Assembly (NCBI GenBank): GCA_949285455.1
Contig: CASDXP010000006.1
Coordinates: 1 to 64,000, forward strand
Source of the DNA: an uncultured bacterium
GTDB taxonomy: Bacteria > Bacillota_I > Bacilli_A > RFN20 > CAG-826
Direction of reading: 5' to 3'
DNA length: 64,000 nucleotides
The notes below the pieces were generated by a model. That model ran no database searches. It was not told where the DNA came from and saw nothing but the letters and a program-made list of their open reading frames with translations. A program made the translations under genes and the position numbers. The stretch's first letter is position 1. The number at the start of each line of letters is the position of its first letter. This document shows positions 42,029-51,360 of this stretch, piece after piece.

Positions 42029-43571
42029 AAGCCGAAATATCTCCTTTTAGCGTTAGTTTAATTTTATTAGAGGGAATTTTTAAACCGACGATATCGCCTT
42101 CATTCCAATCGTATTCTGTATCGACGATAAACTCTTCCTCTTCTTCCGTGCGGATAAGTGCTTGATAGTGGTCGCCCTTATAAATAAGGGAAATAATTTC
42201 ACCCGTCACATCGCAATCTTCATGTGAGTCGGACATTTCGATAGCATTGAGGCCAATTTCTGCGATGACATCCGCATCTTTTAAATCATATTTTTTATTC
42301 GTTTTTGTATCGATAAGATAACCTTCATCATCAAGTTTAGAATCAGGTAATAATTGTGTGACATCACAATCGAAAACAATATCGGAAATGACGAGTCGAT
42401 TTTGTTTATCGATCCATGCATCGTAAAATAAATTCGATGTTAAATCTTTTTTCATAATGTGAATAAGTTCAGGTTCGATATCGATTTTTACATAAGAATC
42501 GGTTGGGAATTCTTTTGTATCCTGCACCACTAATTCATTTTTGCCAACTTTGATGACATATTGATAATGAATACCTTTAAACAATCTAGATTGTACGTAT
42601 CCGATTAAAGGTGCATCTTTTTTCTTGTTCTTATAATCTTCTTCATCTTGTTTGCTAGCTCTTTTTAAAACGACATCTTCTGGACGGATGACGACATCCA
42701 CTTTTTCATTGATAGGGAAATCATCGACACATTCGAAGACATGATTTAAAAATCTCACATGTAATTTAGAAACCATCGTCGCATTATAAATATTTGATTC
42801 TCCAATGAAATTGGCGACGAAAGCATTATTAGGTTCATTATAAATATCGATAGGATTGCCGACCTGTTGAATCGCTCCATTATTCATAACAACTATCGTA
42901 TCAGACATAGTTAAAGCTTCTTCTTGATCGTGAGTGACATAGATGAATGTTATACCAATTTTTTTATGCATTTCTTTCAGTTCAATTTGCATATCTTTTC
43001 GCATTTTTAAATCAAGCGCTCCTAAAGGTTCATCTAAAAGTAGGATTTCAGGTTCATTCACTATAGCTCTTGCAATGGCTACTCTTTGTTGTTGACCACC
43101 AGAAAGAGTAGAAATATCTCTATCTTCTAATTCTTCCAAATCAACCATGCGTAAAGTACGCGTAACTTTATCATCTATTTCTTTGCGCGTGAGATGGCGC
43201 ATAATTTCCTTTTTCTCACCATTTCTTTTTACTTTCACATCAGGCACCTTTTTAAACTTAAGTCCAAAAGCGATGTTATCATAAACATCCAAATGCGGAA
43301 AAAGTGCATAACGTTGAAAGACTGTATTAATCGGCCTTTTATAGGGTGGAAGTTTAGTGATATCTTCACCGCCTAGCAATATTTGGCCAGACGTCGGAGC
43401 GTCAAAACCAGCGATCATACGTAAAGTTGTCGATTTACCGCAGCCTGATGGTCCAAGCAATGTGACAAATTCACCTTTTTTAATCTTCAATGAGAAATCG
43501 CTCACCGCATCCGTGCTACCGAATGATTTTGTGACGTTGATGAGCTCGATGATGGTACTTTTTTCTTCCAT
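42018..43571 (-). CDS. potA: Spermidine/putrescine ABC ATPase PotA with long C-terminal region
   Basis: A 517-residue ATPase. Walker A is GPSGCGKST (40-48), the signature is [14 protein letters not shown], Walker B is LLLDEPLGALD, and the D-loop and His switch (THDQEEALT) follow. An insertion of charged residues (KRNGEKKEIMRHLTRKE) lies in the helical domain. The C-terminal TOBE region (about 270-517) is about 140 residues longer than in ordinary PotA (around 370) and seems to hold more than one TOBE-like unit. A strong GGGAGGG site precedes the start, and the promoter lies about 70 bases upstream. Confidence 0.93.
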   Translation of the reverse strand: MEEKSTIIELINVTKSFGSTDAVSDFSLKIKKGEFVTLLGPSGCGKSTTLRMIAGFDAPTSGQILLGGEDITKLPPYKRPINTVFQRYALFPHLDVYDNIAFGLKFKKVPDVKVKRNGEKKEIMRHLTRKEIDDKVTRTLRMVDLEELEDRDISTLSGGQQQRVAIARAIVNEPEILLLDEPLGALDLKMRKDMQIELKEMHKKIGITFIYVTHDQEEALTMSDTIVVMNNGAIQQVGNPIDIYNEPNNAFVANFIGESNIYNATMVSKLHVRFLNHVFECVDDFPINEKVDVVIRPEDVVLKRASKQDEEDYKNKKKDAPLIGYVQSRLFKGIHYQYVIKVGKNELVVQDTKEFPTDSYVKIDIEPELIHIMKKDLTSNLFYDAWIDKQNRLVISDIVFDCDVTQLLPDSKLDDEGYLIDTKTNKKYDLKDADVIAEIGLNAIEMSDSHEDCDVTGEIISLIYKGDHYQALIRTEEEEEFIVDTEYDWNEGDIVGLKIPSNKIKLTLKGDISAYEV

Positions 43572-43638
43572 ACCTTTTCCCTCCCAATTTTCAAGTTTAA
43601 ATTCACCGTTTAAAAACTTGCAAAAATTTACGAAAAAA

Positions 43639-43666
43639 ATTATATAAAAATTAAGGGGGAAATCAA
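43639..43666 (-). promoter_or_regulatory. Promoter of potABCD
   Basis: On the minus strand TTGATT (43661-43666), a 16-bp spacer and TATAAT (43639-43644) are found about 70 bases before the potA start. A run of T-tracts begins just upstream. Confidence 0.7.
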
Positions 43667-43670
43667 CGTA

Positions 43671-43843
43671 TTTTTTTTAAATTTTTTTTGGAAGCATTTT
43701 TCTAGAGGAAAGATTTTTGAAAATCACTAGTGCTACACTAATATTTTTGAAAATAAATTTTTTGAAATTTTTTCATATTTTTTTAGCATTTTTTTCTCCT
43801 AATTTTTTAAACGTTTTTTCAAACATTTTTTTCCCTTGTTTTT
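43671..43843. other. Phased T-tracts: likely curved DNA between divergent promoters
   Basis: Thirteen runs of 5-8 T occur in 173 bases. From 43758 to 43843, eight runs have centres 10-13.5 bp apart, close to one helical turn, which is the classical cause of intrinsic bending. A TAGTG-CTA-CACTA inverted repeat at 43728-43740 and CACTAGTG at 43725-43732 lie inside. It fills the 347-base gap between potA and the lipoprotein gene, where no coding frame was seen. Confidence 0.7.
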
Positions 43844-43865
43844 AAAGTCAAAAATATATTAAAAA

Positions 43866-43893
43866 TTGACTATATTTTATGTGCGCATATAAT
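43866..43893 (+). promoter_or_regulatory. Promoter of the thioredoxin-like lipoprotein gene
   Basis: TTGACT (43866-43871), a 16-bp spacer and TATAAT (43888-43893) come next to the curved segment. GGAG at 43904-43907 is the ribosome site for the ATG at 43919. Confidence 0.8.
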
Positions 43894-43918
43894 GTAAGAA
43901 AAAGGAGAGAAATTCGAC

Positions 43919-44968
43919 ATGAAAAAATCCCTATTATGCTTAATTCCAACTCTACTATTTACTAGCCTTACAAGTTGCGATATAAATCCTAGTAAAGTTC
44001 ATTTAATATATGGTTCATTAATTGATAGTGCGCCTACACAATTAACGTACGAAGAATTTAAGAATATGGTTGATGAAAAAGAATCATTCATCATCGCTAT
44101 GACTCCAGACTGTGGGTGTTTGGGTGGCTTTTTGTTGACGTTAGAATATTTTGTTAGCAATAATCCCCATCTAGTTTACTATATTGAAAATACCGAATTT
44201 ACTAATAAAGATTCTTTTGGTTTACCAATTTCGGATAGCAATCCTTCCTTTGCTATCTACGATGAAGGCAAGGCAACTTTCATTCAAGTTTACGAAGCTG
44301 AGACCAATTCACGTATCTTCTTAAATGTTGAAAGTTTCACGAATTATATTTTAGAGAACACTATCGCACCTGCCGCTAATTACATCGATAAGACAACGCT
44401 CGATGAAAAAATCGCTAATGAGGAAGAATTTCTCATCATGTATTCGAGGTCAACTTGTCCAGATTGTACATATTTAAATGATTATGCTCTCAAAGATTAT
44501 TTACTCACTAATGCTTCAAAAATAACTGATACTTTATATTTGATTGACTGTGACGTCGAAGGTATAAGGTTTACGAATGGCGAATTTGATGAATCGCAAT
44601 GGATAAATTTTAAAAATGTATATGGTTTATCTAACATTAATAACAAAACATATGGCTTTAATGAAGGATATGTTCCTACAATTCAATATCGTAAAAATGG
44701 TTTAATAGCTTCTCAATTTGTCTATTTAAACGACACAATTGCGCTTAATGAAAATGATGAATATTTCGTTCAATATTCTTTCTTTAGCGAAGATAGACTA
44801 CCTAATTTAAATTATGCTCAAAATGTCGAAAATAACGTCATCCAAGGACTTGTTATTTCCGAAGAATATATTAATGTACAAGGCACATATTATTCATGGG
44901 ATAAAGCAAACGCTAGAACATATTATGATCCATTATTAAAAGCGTTTTTAGCAGCATTTCTCCACTAA
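43919..44968 (+). CDS. Lipoprotein with two thioredoxin-like domains
   Basis: A 349-residue surface lipoprotein; the signal ends in SLTSC (Cys20). Two thioredoxin-fold-like units are suggested. The first (about 40-145) has PDCGCLG in the place of the active-site loop. The second (about 155-290) has SRSTCPDCTY, a clear C-x-x-C site, followed by a fold-typical VPTIQYRKNG strand with the cis-proline. The protein probably acts on disulfides or thiols outside the membrane. Its last 4 bases overlap the convergent amidohydrolase gene. Confidence 0.72.
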   Translation: MKKSLLCLIPTLLFTSLTSCDINPSKVHLIYGSLIDSAPTQLTYEEFKNMVDEKESFIIAMTPDCGCLGGFLLTLEYFVSNNPHLVYYIENTEFTNKDSFGLPISDSNPSFAIYDEGKATFIQVYEAETNSRIFLNVESFTNYILENTIAPAANYIDKTTLDEKIANEEEFLIMYSRSTCPDCTYLNDYALKDYLLTNASKITDTLYLIDCDVEGIRFTNGEFDESQWINFKNVYGLSNINNKTYGFNEGYVPTIQYRKNGLIASQFVYLNDTIALNENDEYFVQYSFFSEDRLPNLNYAQNVENNVIQGLVISEEYINVQGTYYSWDKANARTYYDPLLKAFLAAFLH

Positions 44969-46251
44969 AGTTTTAATTTCTTAATCTTTTTTTCAATGTT
45001 TTTTAATGATTTATAAGCTTCTTTATAAATATTTTTAACGTCGATGAAAGAAGCAAATTTGCCGTGGCGATAATAAATTTGACCATTGATCATCGTTAGA
45101 TAAATATCATTTTCGTTCGCGGCGTTAACAAGGTGAGAAATAATTTTTTCATTAGGAAATAAATCAGGTGAATCTAATTTTATAGCGATGAGATCTGCGT
45201 AATTGCCAACTTTTAAAGTATCACATTTTTCCAAGTTAAAAATATGCGCCACATTCGTAGTAGCCATCCTAATCACATCGATTGGTGCAATGCCTTCTAG
45301 ACTAGAAGAAGTTAAGTTTTCTAAATTGAACGCTAGACGCATCTCATAGAACATAGATAATGCGTTATTTGAAGCTGGTCCATCAGTGCCTAGCCCTACT
45401 TCGATACCTAATTTTTTATACTTACGTAAAGGAGCGATACCACTACCTAGTTTTAAATTTGAACCAGGGTTAGAAATAACTTTAATTCCTAGTTCTTGCA
45501 TAAGTAATAAATCATCTTCATTAGGATGAACTACATGATAGCCTCCGCCGCCATAATTAAATAATCCTAGTGCATTTGCATAGCCGATAGGAGTTAAACT
45601 ATGTTTCTTGATACAATTGTCTACCTCAGTAATAGTTTCACTCAAATGTAAGAACACTGGAGAATGCATCTTATTAGCAATATTTGATAAATCCTTTAAG
45701 TCCTTTTCACTCACTGTATAAACGCTGTGAGCATTAAAGATAAAGTTTATGCGTTCATGTTCCTTATTTAAAGTGATGAAATGATTTGGATCTTTTAAAC
45801 AATCACGATAGATCTTTTGATCAGTTCCCATGGAGATAGAACACGGAAAATTTAATTCCTTCGCGGCTCTAATGAATCCTTCAGGAAAAATGTACATATC
45901 ATTAACGTAACCGATTCCATTACGAATATATTCTAATAATGCGACTTTAGAAAATTTATAGACATCATCTTCAGTTAATAAGTTTTCGCGCGGGATAATA
46001 TGTTTAAAGAGCCAGTCTTCTAAGGAAACATTATCGATTAAACCTCTAAGAAATGTCATCGGAGAATGAGTATGACCATTTTTAAAAGTCGGCATGAGCA
46101 ATAATTTTGAAGCATTGATAATTTCATCTACTTCTTCTTCGATAGATTCAACAATTTTTACAATGAGTTTATCTTCCACTAATAAATCGCTTTTAAAAAC
46201 TAAACCTTTTTCAACATCTAAGATATGTGCATTTTTAAACAAAATTTTCAT
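44965..46251 (-). CDS. Amidohydrolase (MtaD/SAH-deaminase-like)
   Basis: A 428-residue metal-dependent hydrolase of the amidohydrolase superfamily. The metal-binding HxH is in KNGHTHSPMTFLRG, further histidines in FNAHSVYTV and FLHLSET, and the catalytic Asp in LGTDGPASNNAL. These match the 5-methylthioadenosine/S-adenosylhomocysteine deaminase group. The likely reaction is deamination of an adenosine derivative, but guanine or other aminated ring substrates are possible. It lies 4 bases after the FtsX-type permease gene, with GGTGGAG before its start. Confidence 0.87.
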   Translation of the reverse strand: MKILFKNAHILDVEKGLVFKSDLLVEDKLIVKIVESIEEEVDEIINASKLLLMPTFKNGHTHSPMTFLRGLIDNVSLEDWLFKHIIPRENLLTEDDVYKFSKVALLEYIRNGIGYVNDMYIFPEGFIRAAKELNFPCSISMGTDQKIYRDCLKDPNHFITLNKEHERINFIFNAHSVYTVSEKDLKDLSNIANKMHSPVFLHLSETITEVDNCIKKHSLTPIGYANALGLFNYGGGGYHVVHPNEDDLLLMQELGIKVISNPGSNLKLGSGIAPLRKYKKLGIEVGLGTDGPASNNALSMFYEMRLAFNLENLTSSSLEGIAPIDVIRMATTNVAHIFNLEKCDTLKVGNYADLIAIKLDSPDLFPNEKIISHLVNAANENDIYLTMINGQIYYRHGKFASFIDVKNIYKEAYKSLKNIEKKIKKLKL

Positions 46252-46254
46252 ACA

Positions 46255-48765
46255 TTACTCCACCGACTTCAAAGATTCGACCATAGGAATCTTATTTGTC
46301 ATATTCGTCAAATATAAGTTTACTATAAGAGCCGTACCGAGTGTAATTAAAGTTGCAATAATATAAGTTAAAGGCCAAACGACATATAAAAAATCGACGA
46401 CCGGCGTTTCATTAGTCATAAGTACTAAAATTTCCATCGGCATGCCTAACGCTAAGCCGAAAGCTACACCGACGACAGTTAAAGCCATAATTTCAATAAT
46501 TAAAGATTTAGCAATTTCAAATCTAGAAAAGCCTAAAACTTTTAAAGTAGCAATATCTCTCATACGCTCACGATAATTTAAAATGGCAAGATTATATAAA
46601 ACGATGATCGCTAATAAAATAGCGAAAACTTTCACCGTATTTGTCATAACTAAAATAGAAGACAAAATATTGGTAATAGTCGTTTTTAAATCATCGTATG
46701 TTTGAACTCGTGAAACTATCGATGAATATTGCTCATTTTCTAAACTTTTGATGACACTATTAACATCGTAACCTGAGGCAACTTTAATCCAAGCATTAGA
46801 CATAGAAGAACCAAGATTAGCATACATCGTATCTTCATAATTTACATAAATACCATGAACGTAAAATGCTTCAAATAATGCTCCTACTTTAGCCTCGTAT
46901 TGTTTTCCTAGCACTGTAAAAGTAAAACTATCACCTACATTCAAATTATTTTCATTTGCAATCTTAGTAGTAATGGCGACTGTATTAGTAGGGAATTCAA
47001 TTTTAAAATATTGATGATCCTTTTGAATAGCGTAGCAATAAGTTGTGTAATTATTATCTTCAAAACTTAGCGTAGCGGGAGACATAGCGTAATCTTCAAT
47101 TGATTCAATTCCATCAACATTTAATAACTGTTCTTTGCCATTACTTACTCCAGCTTGATAAGTAATCATGCCATCGCAGTTATAGAAAATGTTCATATCA
47201 TTATCTATTCCGTGATTTAATGTATCTTCAATACCAAAACCGGTGACAAGTAAAGCTGTGCAGCCAGCTACACCTATGATGACCATCAAAGCATTACCTA
47301 TATTATTTTGAATGTTTCTTATAGCCATCTTTATACCAAATTTATTGGAATTTTGCGCTCGTTTTGTGCCAAATTGGTGTTTTTTTGGCTTAATGACTTT
47401 AGGTCGCATCGATTGCGAAGGGGTTAGTTGCATATCTTTTCTACATACAAAATAAGTAACCAAAGCGCTTACAGCAAATAAAGCGAGGAGCATAAGAGCA
47501 ACTTCAAAATAAGGAAAGATATAAATAGAAGGCGGTAATGAATAAAGAATGTTATATTTCTGATTCATTATAGAAGGAATTAAAAGAGGACCAATAACAA
47601 TACCTAAAATCGCTCCTATCGCACACACTAAGATAGTTAAAAACATATAGTGCATGACGATGCGTGAGTTGGAAATACCTAATGCCTTCATCGTACCAAT
47701 TTGCTGACGTTCTTTTAAGATGATTTGTGTAATTGTAGTTAACACAACTAAAATTGCTACGACAAAAAATATCGAAGGAAAAACATAAGATAATTGCCTT
47801 GCTTGAACAATATCGTTTTCAATTGTTGCCACACTCGGAACATTATTTCTTTCCATACACGCTAACAAAGTATGATTAGATACGTTTTGAAAATGATTCA
47901 TAATGTCATTTTTTACCGTGGAAGTATCAAGGTTATCATCGACAATCGTCACATACTGGTTCATCATGTGAAAACTCTTTAATAAAGGCGATAGAACGTT
48001 CATAATTTCACTGTCGAAAGTAGAATAAAATAATTCGTGTAACGTATTAGAAAATAAAGAGTAATTCATCATATAATAAGCAGAGAAAAACTCTCCATTT
48101 TCAATATTTTCTGGATGCTTCATCGTTCCAGTTAAAGTAAAAGTAAAATTTAAAAATTGTCCACGTAATATATTGCTTTTAGAGGGGTCAATTAAATGTT
48201 CATCTAAATAAGATAAAAAATCTTCGTATTCAAGCGAGAAAAATGTTCTACCTAGCGAAGCAAAGATACTTTCTAAATTGGCAGTAGAAACGCTAACAGA
48301 TACAGGGCCACCTATTTCTAAAGCCGCCCCCAGCTCATTTAAGCCACTAACAGTCGTCTCATCTAATAAAAAGAAATTACCATCTTCATCTAGATAATTT
48401 TCACTCAACTCATATGGTTTATTAATATTAGGCATATAATCGACAACGATAGCATTCGTATTACGCTTTTCAACAAAACTTGGAAGAATCAATCTTTCTT
48501 CAGTTTTGGAATTAGGACCAGCTAACGATGTTATTTCATTTCGATCGCTAACGCTGACAATATCCACTTGCGTCCAAATATCAGCAACATTACCTAATTC
48601 ATATATTTCTTCGACTCTTCTTTCTAAAAGAGAAGCATTGGATGATAAGCCACTAAATAGCGTTACCGCTAAAGCGGTAATAAAAATGATAGCTAAATAC
48701 TGTAAAAAGTTTTTAACTAATTCTCTTCTCGTTTTTTTAAATAAAATATTCGATAAACTTACCAT
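46255..48765 (-). CDS. FtsX/MacB-type ABC transporter permease
   Basis: An 836-residue permease with two FtsX domains. One membrane segment near residues 15-45 precedes a large outer domain, then three segments (about 325-450). A second N-terminal segment (about 485-505), a second outer domain (510-680), and three more (about 695-820) follow. The motifs KERQQIGTMKALGISNSRI and YRERMRDIATLKVLGFSRFEI are the paired FtsX loops. The type is mechanotransmitting and acts on lipids, peptides or lipoproteins at the outer membrane face. It forms a pair with the ATPase overlapping upstream by 7 bases. Confidence 0.92.
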   Translation of the reverse strand: MVSLSNILFKKTRRELVKNFLQYLAIIFITALAVTLFSGLSSNASLLERRVEEIYELGNVADIWTQVDIVSVSDRNEITSLAGPNSKTEERLILPSFVEKRNTNAIVVDYMPNINKPYELSENYLDEDGNFFLLDETTVSGLNELGAALEIGGPVSVSVSTANLESIFASLGRTFFSLEYEDFLSYLDEHLIDPSKSNILRGQFLNFTFTLTGTMKHPENIENGEFFSAYYMMNYSLFSNTLHELFYSTFDSEIMNVLSPLLKSFHMMNQYVTIVDDNLDTSTVKNDIMNHFQNVSNHTLLACMERNNVPSVATIENDIVQARQLSYVFPSIFFVVAILVVLTTITQIILKERQQIGTMKALGISNSRIVMHYMFLTILVCAIGAILGIVIGPLLIPSIMNQKYNILYSLPPSIYIFPYFEVALMLLALFAVSALVTYFVCRKDMQLTPSQSMRPKVIKPKKHQFGTKRAQNSNKFGIKMAIRNIQNNIGNALMVIIGVAGCTALLVTGFGIEDTLNHGIDNDMNIFYNCDGMITYQAGVSNGKEQLLNVDGIESIEDYAMSPATLSFEDNNYTTYCYAIQKDHQYFKIEFPTNTVAITTKIANENNLNVGDSFTFTVLGKQYEAKVGALFEAFYVHGIYVNYEDTMYANLGSSMSNAWIKVASGYDVNSVIKSLENEQYSSIVSRVQTYDDLKTTITNILSSILVMTNTVKVFAILLAIIVLYNLAILNYRERMRDIATLKVLGFSRFEIAKSLIIEIMALTVVGVAFGLALGMPMEILVLMTNETPVVDFLYVVWPLTYIIATLITLGTALIVNLYLTNMTNKIPMVESLKSVE

Positions 48766-49463
48766 ACAATATCTTCGAATTTAGTTTTATTATTTCTCAC
48801 TTCGTTCAAGACTATTTTTCCATCTGCGATACGAATAAGACGGTCCGCTAATTCGGCAATTTTAGAATTATGTGTGACGATGATGACAGTCTTTTTAGAT
48901 TGCTTTGAAAAATCGTAGAGTAATTTTAAAATTAACACACCAGTTTTAGAATCGAGCGCACCGGTTGGTTCATCGCATAATAGTAATGCTGGATTTTTGA
49001 CGATCGCCCGAGCAATAGCGACTCTTTGTTGTTCGCCGCCACTAAGTTGGCTAGGAAAATTATTAGCTCTATCTTTTAAACCAACTTCTTTTAGAACTTC
49101 TTCAGCTTCAAGTCCATTTTTAACGATACTTTGGGCAATCTTCACATTTTCTAATGCTGTAAGATTAGGCATGAGATTATAAAATTGAAAAACAAAACCA
49201 ATTTTCTCTCTTCTAAAAATGCCTAATTTCTTTTGATTAAGTTTACTAACTTCAACATCATCGACTCTATAAATCCCACTCGTAGCGTAGTCCATACCGC
49301 CAATTATGTTAAGCAATGTCGATTTTCCTGCGCCAGACTCACCTAAGATGACGACAAATTCACCTTGCTCGATTTCAAAACTCGCTTTATCTAGGGCGAT
49401 AACTTGCGATTCTTTATCGCTTCCATAAACTTTTGTAATATCTTTTAACACTAACTGGGGCAT
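48759..49463 (-). CDS. ABC transporter ATP-binding protein (MacB/LolD type)
   Basis: A 234-residue ATPase: Walker [10 protein letters not shown] (41-49), Q-loop [16 protein letters not shown], signature [14 protein letters not shown], Walker [12 protein letters not shown] and switch VTHNS. It powers the FtsX-type permease downstream, with which it overlaps by 7 bases. GGAGG precedes the start. Confidence 0.95.
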   Translation of the reverse strand: MPQLVLKDITKVYGSDKESQVIALDKASFEIEQGEFVVILGESGAGKSTLLNIIGGMDYATSGIYRVDDVEVSKLNQKKLGIFRREKIGFVFQFYNLMPNLTALENVKIAQSIVKNGLEAEEVLKEVGLKDRANNFPSQLSGGEQQRVAIARAIVKNPALLLCDEPTGALDSKTGVLILKLLYDFSKQSKKTVIIVTHNSKIAELADRLIRIADGKIVLNEVRNNKTKFEDIVW

Positions 49464-49513
49464 CTTTTTTCCTCCTAATTTTATATAAGGAAGTTGCTAT
49501 TTTTTTAAATAAA

Positions 49514-49526
49514 TAGCCTATGGCTA
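49514..49526 (-). terminator. Weak hairpin after the double-GNAT gene
   Basis: TAGCC-TAT-GGCTA is followed on the minus strand by TTTATTTAAAAAA. It is short and 70 bases from the stop, so the terminator call is weak. Confidence 0.35.
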
Positions 49527-49597
49527 AAATTATAAACAATTCGAAAGAAAGAAAGTATAAATAATTGATGGATTAGAAAATGTTTTAAACTTTTACA

Positions 49598-51295
49598 TTA
49601 ATATTTAACAAAATCAGTAATTGTGGATAAATAAGAATTCACTAAGGCTTCGTTTTCTTCATTAGAGTTATAAATTGTTAACAAAGCTTCTTTCAATGTA
49701 TTTTGCATCCATTTTTTATCGATATTATCTTCGCTTAAAGAAATGAACCATAGAGCATATTGTTCTTTAGTTTTTAATTCTAATGGTGAATGATAATCAA
49801 TATAAATTTGTGAGGCATTGACCTTTTTTACAAATTTTAATGTAGATTCTAATCTTTCATCACCCGCTTTAGGCTTGATAGTTTGAAAGTAAATACCTTT
49901 AAAATTATTGGATTTAAAATTGTTAGATAAAAAAACGTATAGATGACTTCCAAGACCAGCAGATTTATGCGATTCTTTGATCGTTAAATAATCGATGAAA
50001 ACGCCTTTATTACTCGTCTCATAAAAAGAGCATAATCCTAGCGGTGTTCTCTTACCTTTCTCGTGGATGATGATGAATTGATATTTATTGTCCTTGATCA
50101 ATTTAGCGATAAGATCAATATCTCTACTTGCTAAAGCTGGCTCGACTTCGATTAATTGATCTTTTAATTCTAAAAATTTATTTGCATTTAAATTAGTTAA
50201 AGCATAACCAATACGTTTTAAATTTTCTGGAAAATGAGTAACGTAATTGGACATAATTTTATTTAATCTGTCCATAGAATATTCGGAATGAATATAACGA
50301 ATCGTATCTTCGACAAAAGTGATAACATTAGATTTATTATACTTGTATTCATCTCCTGGAATAATCATCAAATCCATCTTTAATCCATCCCCATCAGGAG
50401 TGGGAAAAACGTAGTCTTTATTAAGCGTTAAGGCACCATTTCTTTCGTAGAAAATTTTCCTTCTTTCAGCGATAGAATTATATTCGCCATGACTTTGTTC
50501 AATCTCAAAAATAAGCGCATAACGCGGATATTTTTTCTTAATGTTATTCAAAGCAATGCTTCCATATCCGCAAGAACGATAATTATCGCAAATGGCAATA
50601 TAGTCGATAAAAACAAGCTTATTCGTGTTATCGATACGAGAGAAAATGTAGCCAATGAAGTCAAGCTTATCGACGTTGATGTGTTTCATATTAGGAAATG
50701 AGATTAAAAAGAGTTTATATTGTCCCGCTTTCATTAACTCAGTTAGACGATTTTTATCTTTCCTTTCTTCTATAGGAAAATCTAAAACGTAATGAGGATA
50801 GACTAATTCCAAATCGCTTATGTCACCTGGAACGAAGATGACATTATTAATTTTTTCTTTGATGAAATGAACAAAACTTTTTCTAAATAGTCTTTCGTTG
50901 TCGACGAACCATGAATAATGAAGCCTATTTTCTTCGATAATTGTTGGAAACCACACGTCATCAATTTTAGAAAATAATCTCTTCGTTTTTGAAACGTCCG
51001 AGATCGTTTCAATAAAATTCCATATCATGTAAGCATAGGCTGAGTAAGCATGATAAAATTCAGGATCCTTATCTTTGTAATCTTTATATTTTTTCGTATA
51101 CCTTACGTCTCTTAATTTTGGATTAGTAATGGCCATTGCAAGCAAAGATTGATATTGCCTATCGACTTCTAGATAACCACTAGATTTTTGAGTGAGATAA
51201 AACACTAAAATGGAAACGAATAATGATAAGACAGCGACGACGATAGAAATATAATTGATAATTTGTTCGACGTTAATTTCTAAAATGACAAGCAT
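49598..51295 (-). CDS. Membrane-anchored protein with two GNAT acetyltransferase-like domains
   Basis: A 565-residue protein. One N-terminal membrane segment (about residues 12-33) is followed by a helical domain (about 40-150). A first GNAT unit lies near residues 165-310, with acetyl-CoA loop YRSCGYGSIALNNI, and a second near 390-510, with loop SHKSAGLGSHLYVFL. The second unit lacks the full R/Q-x-x-G-x-A consensus. The start at 51295 is preferred because AAGGAG precedes it; a longer frame to 51403 has no such site and overlaps the divergent gene. Acceptor substrates are unknown. Confidence 0.72.
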   Translation of the reverse strand: MLVILEINVEQIINYISIVVAVLSLFVSILVFYLTQKSSGYLEVDRQYQSLLAMAITNPKLRDVRYTKKYKDYKDKDPEFYHAYSAYAYMIWNFIETISDVSKTKRLFSKIDDVWFPTIIEENRLHYSWFVDNERLFRKSFVHFIKEKINNVIFVPGDISDLELVYPHYVLDFPIEERKDKNRLTELMKAGQYKLFLISFPNMKHINVDKLDFIGYIFSRIDNTNKLVFIDYIAICDNYRSCGYGSIALNNIKKKYPRYALIFEIEQSHGEYNSIAERRKIFYERNGALTLNKDYVFPTPDGDGLKMDLMIIPGDEYKYNKSNVITFVEDTIRYIHSEYSMDRLNKIMSNYVTHFPENLKRIGYALTNLNANKFLELKDQLIEVEPALASRDIDLIAKLIKDNKYQFIIIHEKGKRTPLGLCSFYETSNKGVFIDYLTIKESHKSAGLGSHLYVFLSNNFKSNNFKGIYFQTIKPKAGDERLESTLKFVKKVNASQIYIDYHSPLELKTKEQYALWFISLSEDNIDKKWMQNTLKEALLTIYNSNEENEALVNSYLSTITDFVKY

Positions 51296-51344
51296 AGATA
51301 AGTTTCTCCTTCGACTTAATTTTATAACAATATAGTGATAATAG

Positions 51345-51353
51345 TGATAAGAT
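51345..51353 (+). promoter_or_regulatory. Extended -10 promoter for a leaderless gene
   Basis: TGA-TAAGAT ends 7 bases before the ATG at 51361; there is no Shine-Dalgarno site. Confidence 0.45.
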
Positions 51354-51360
51354 AATTGCC

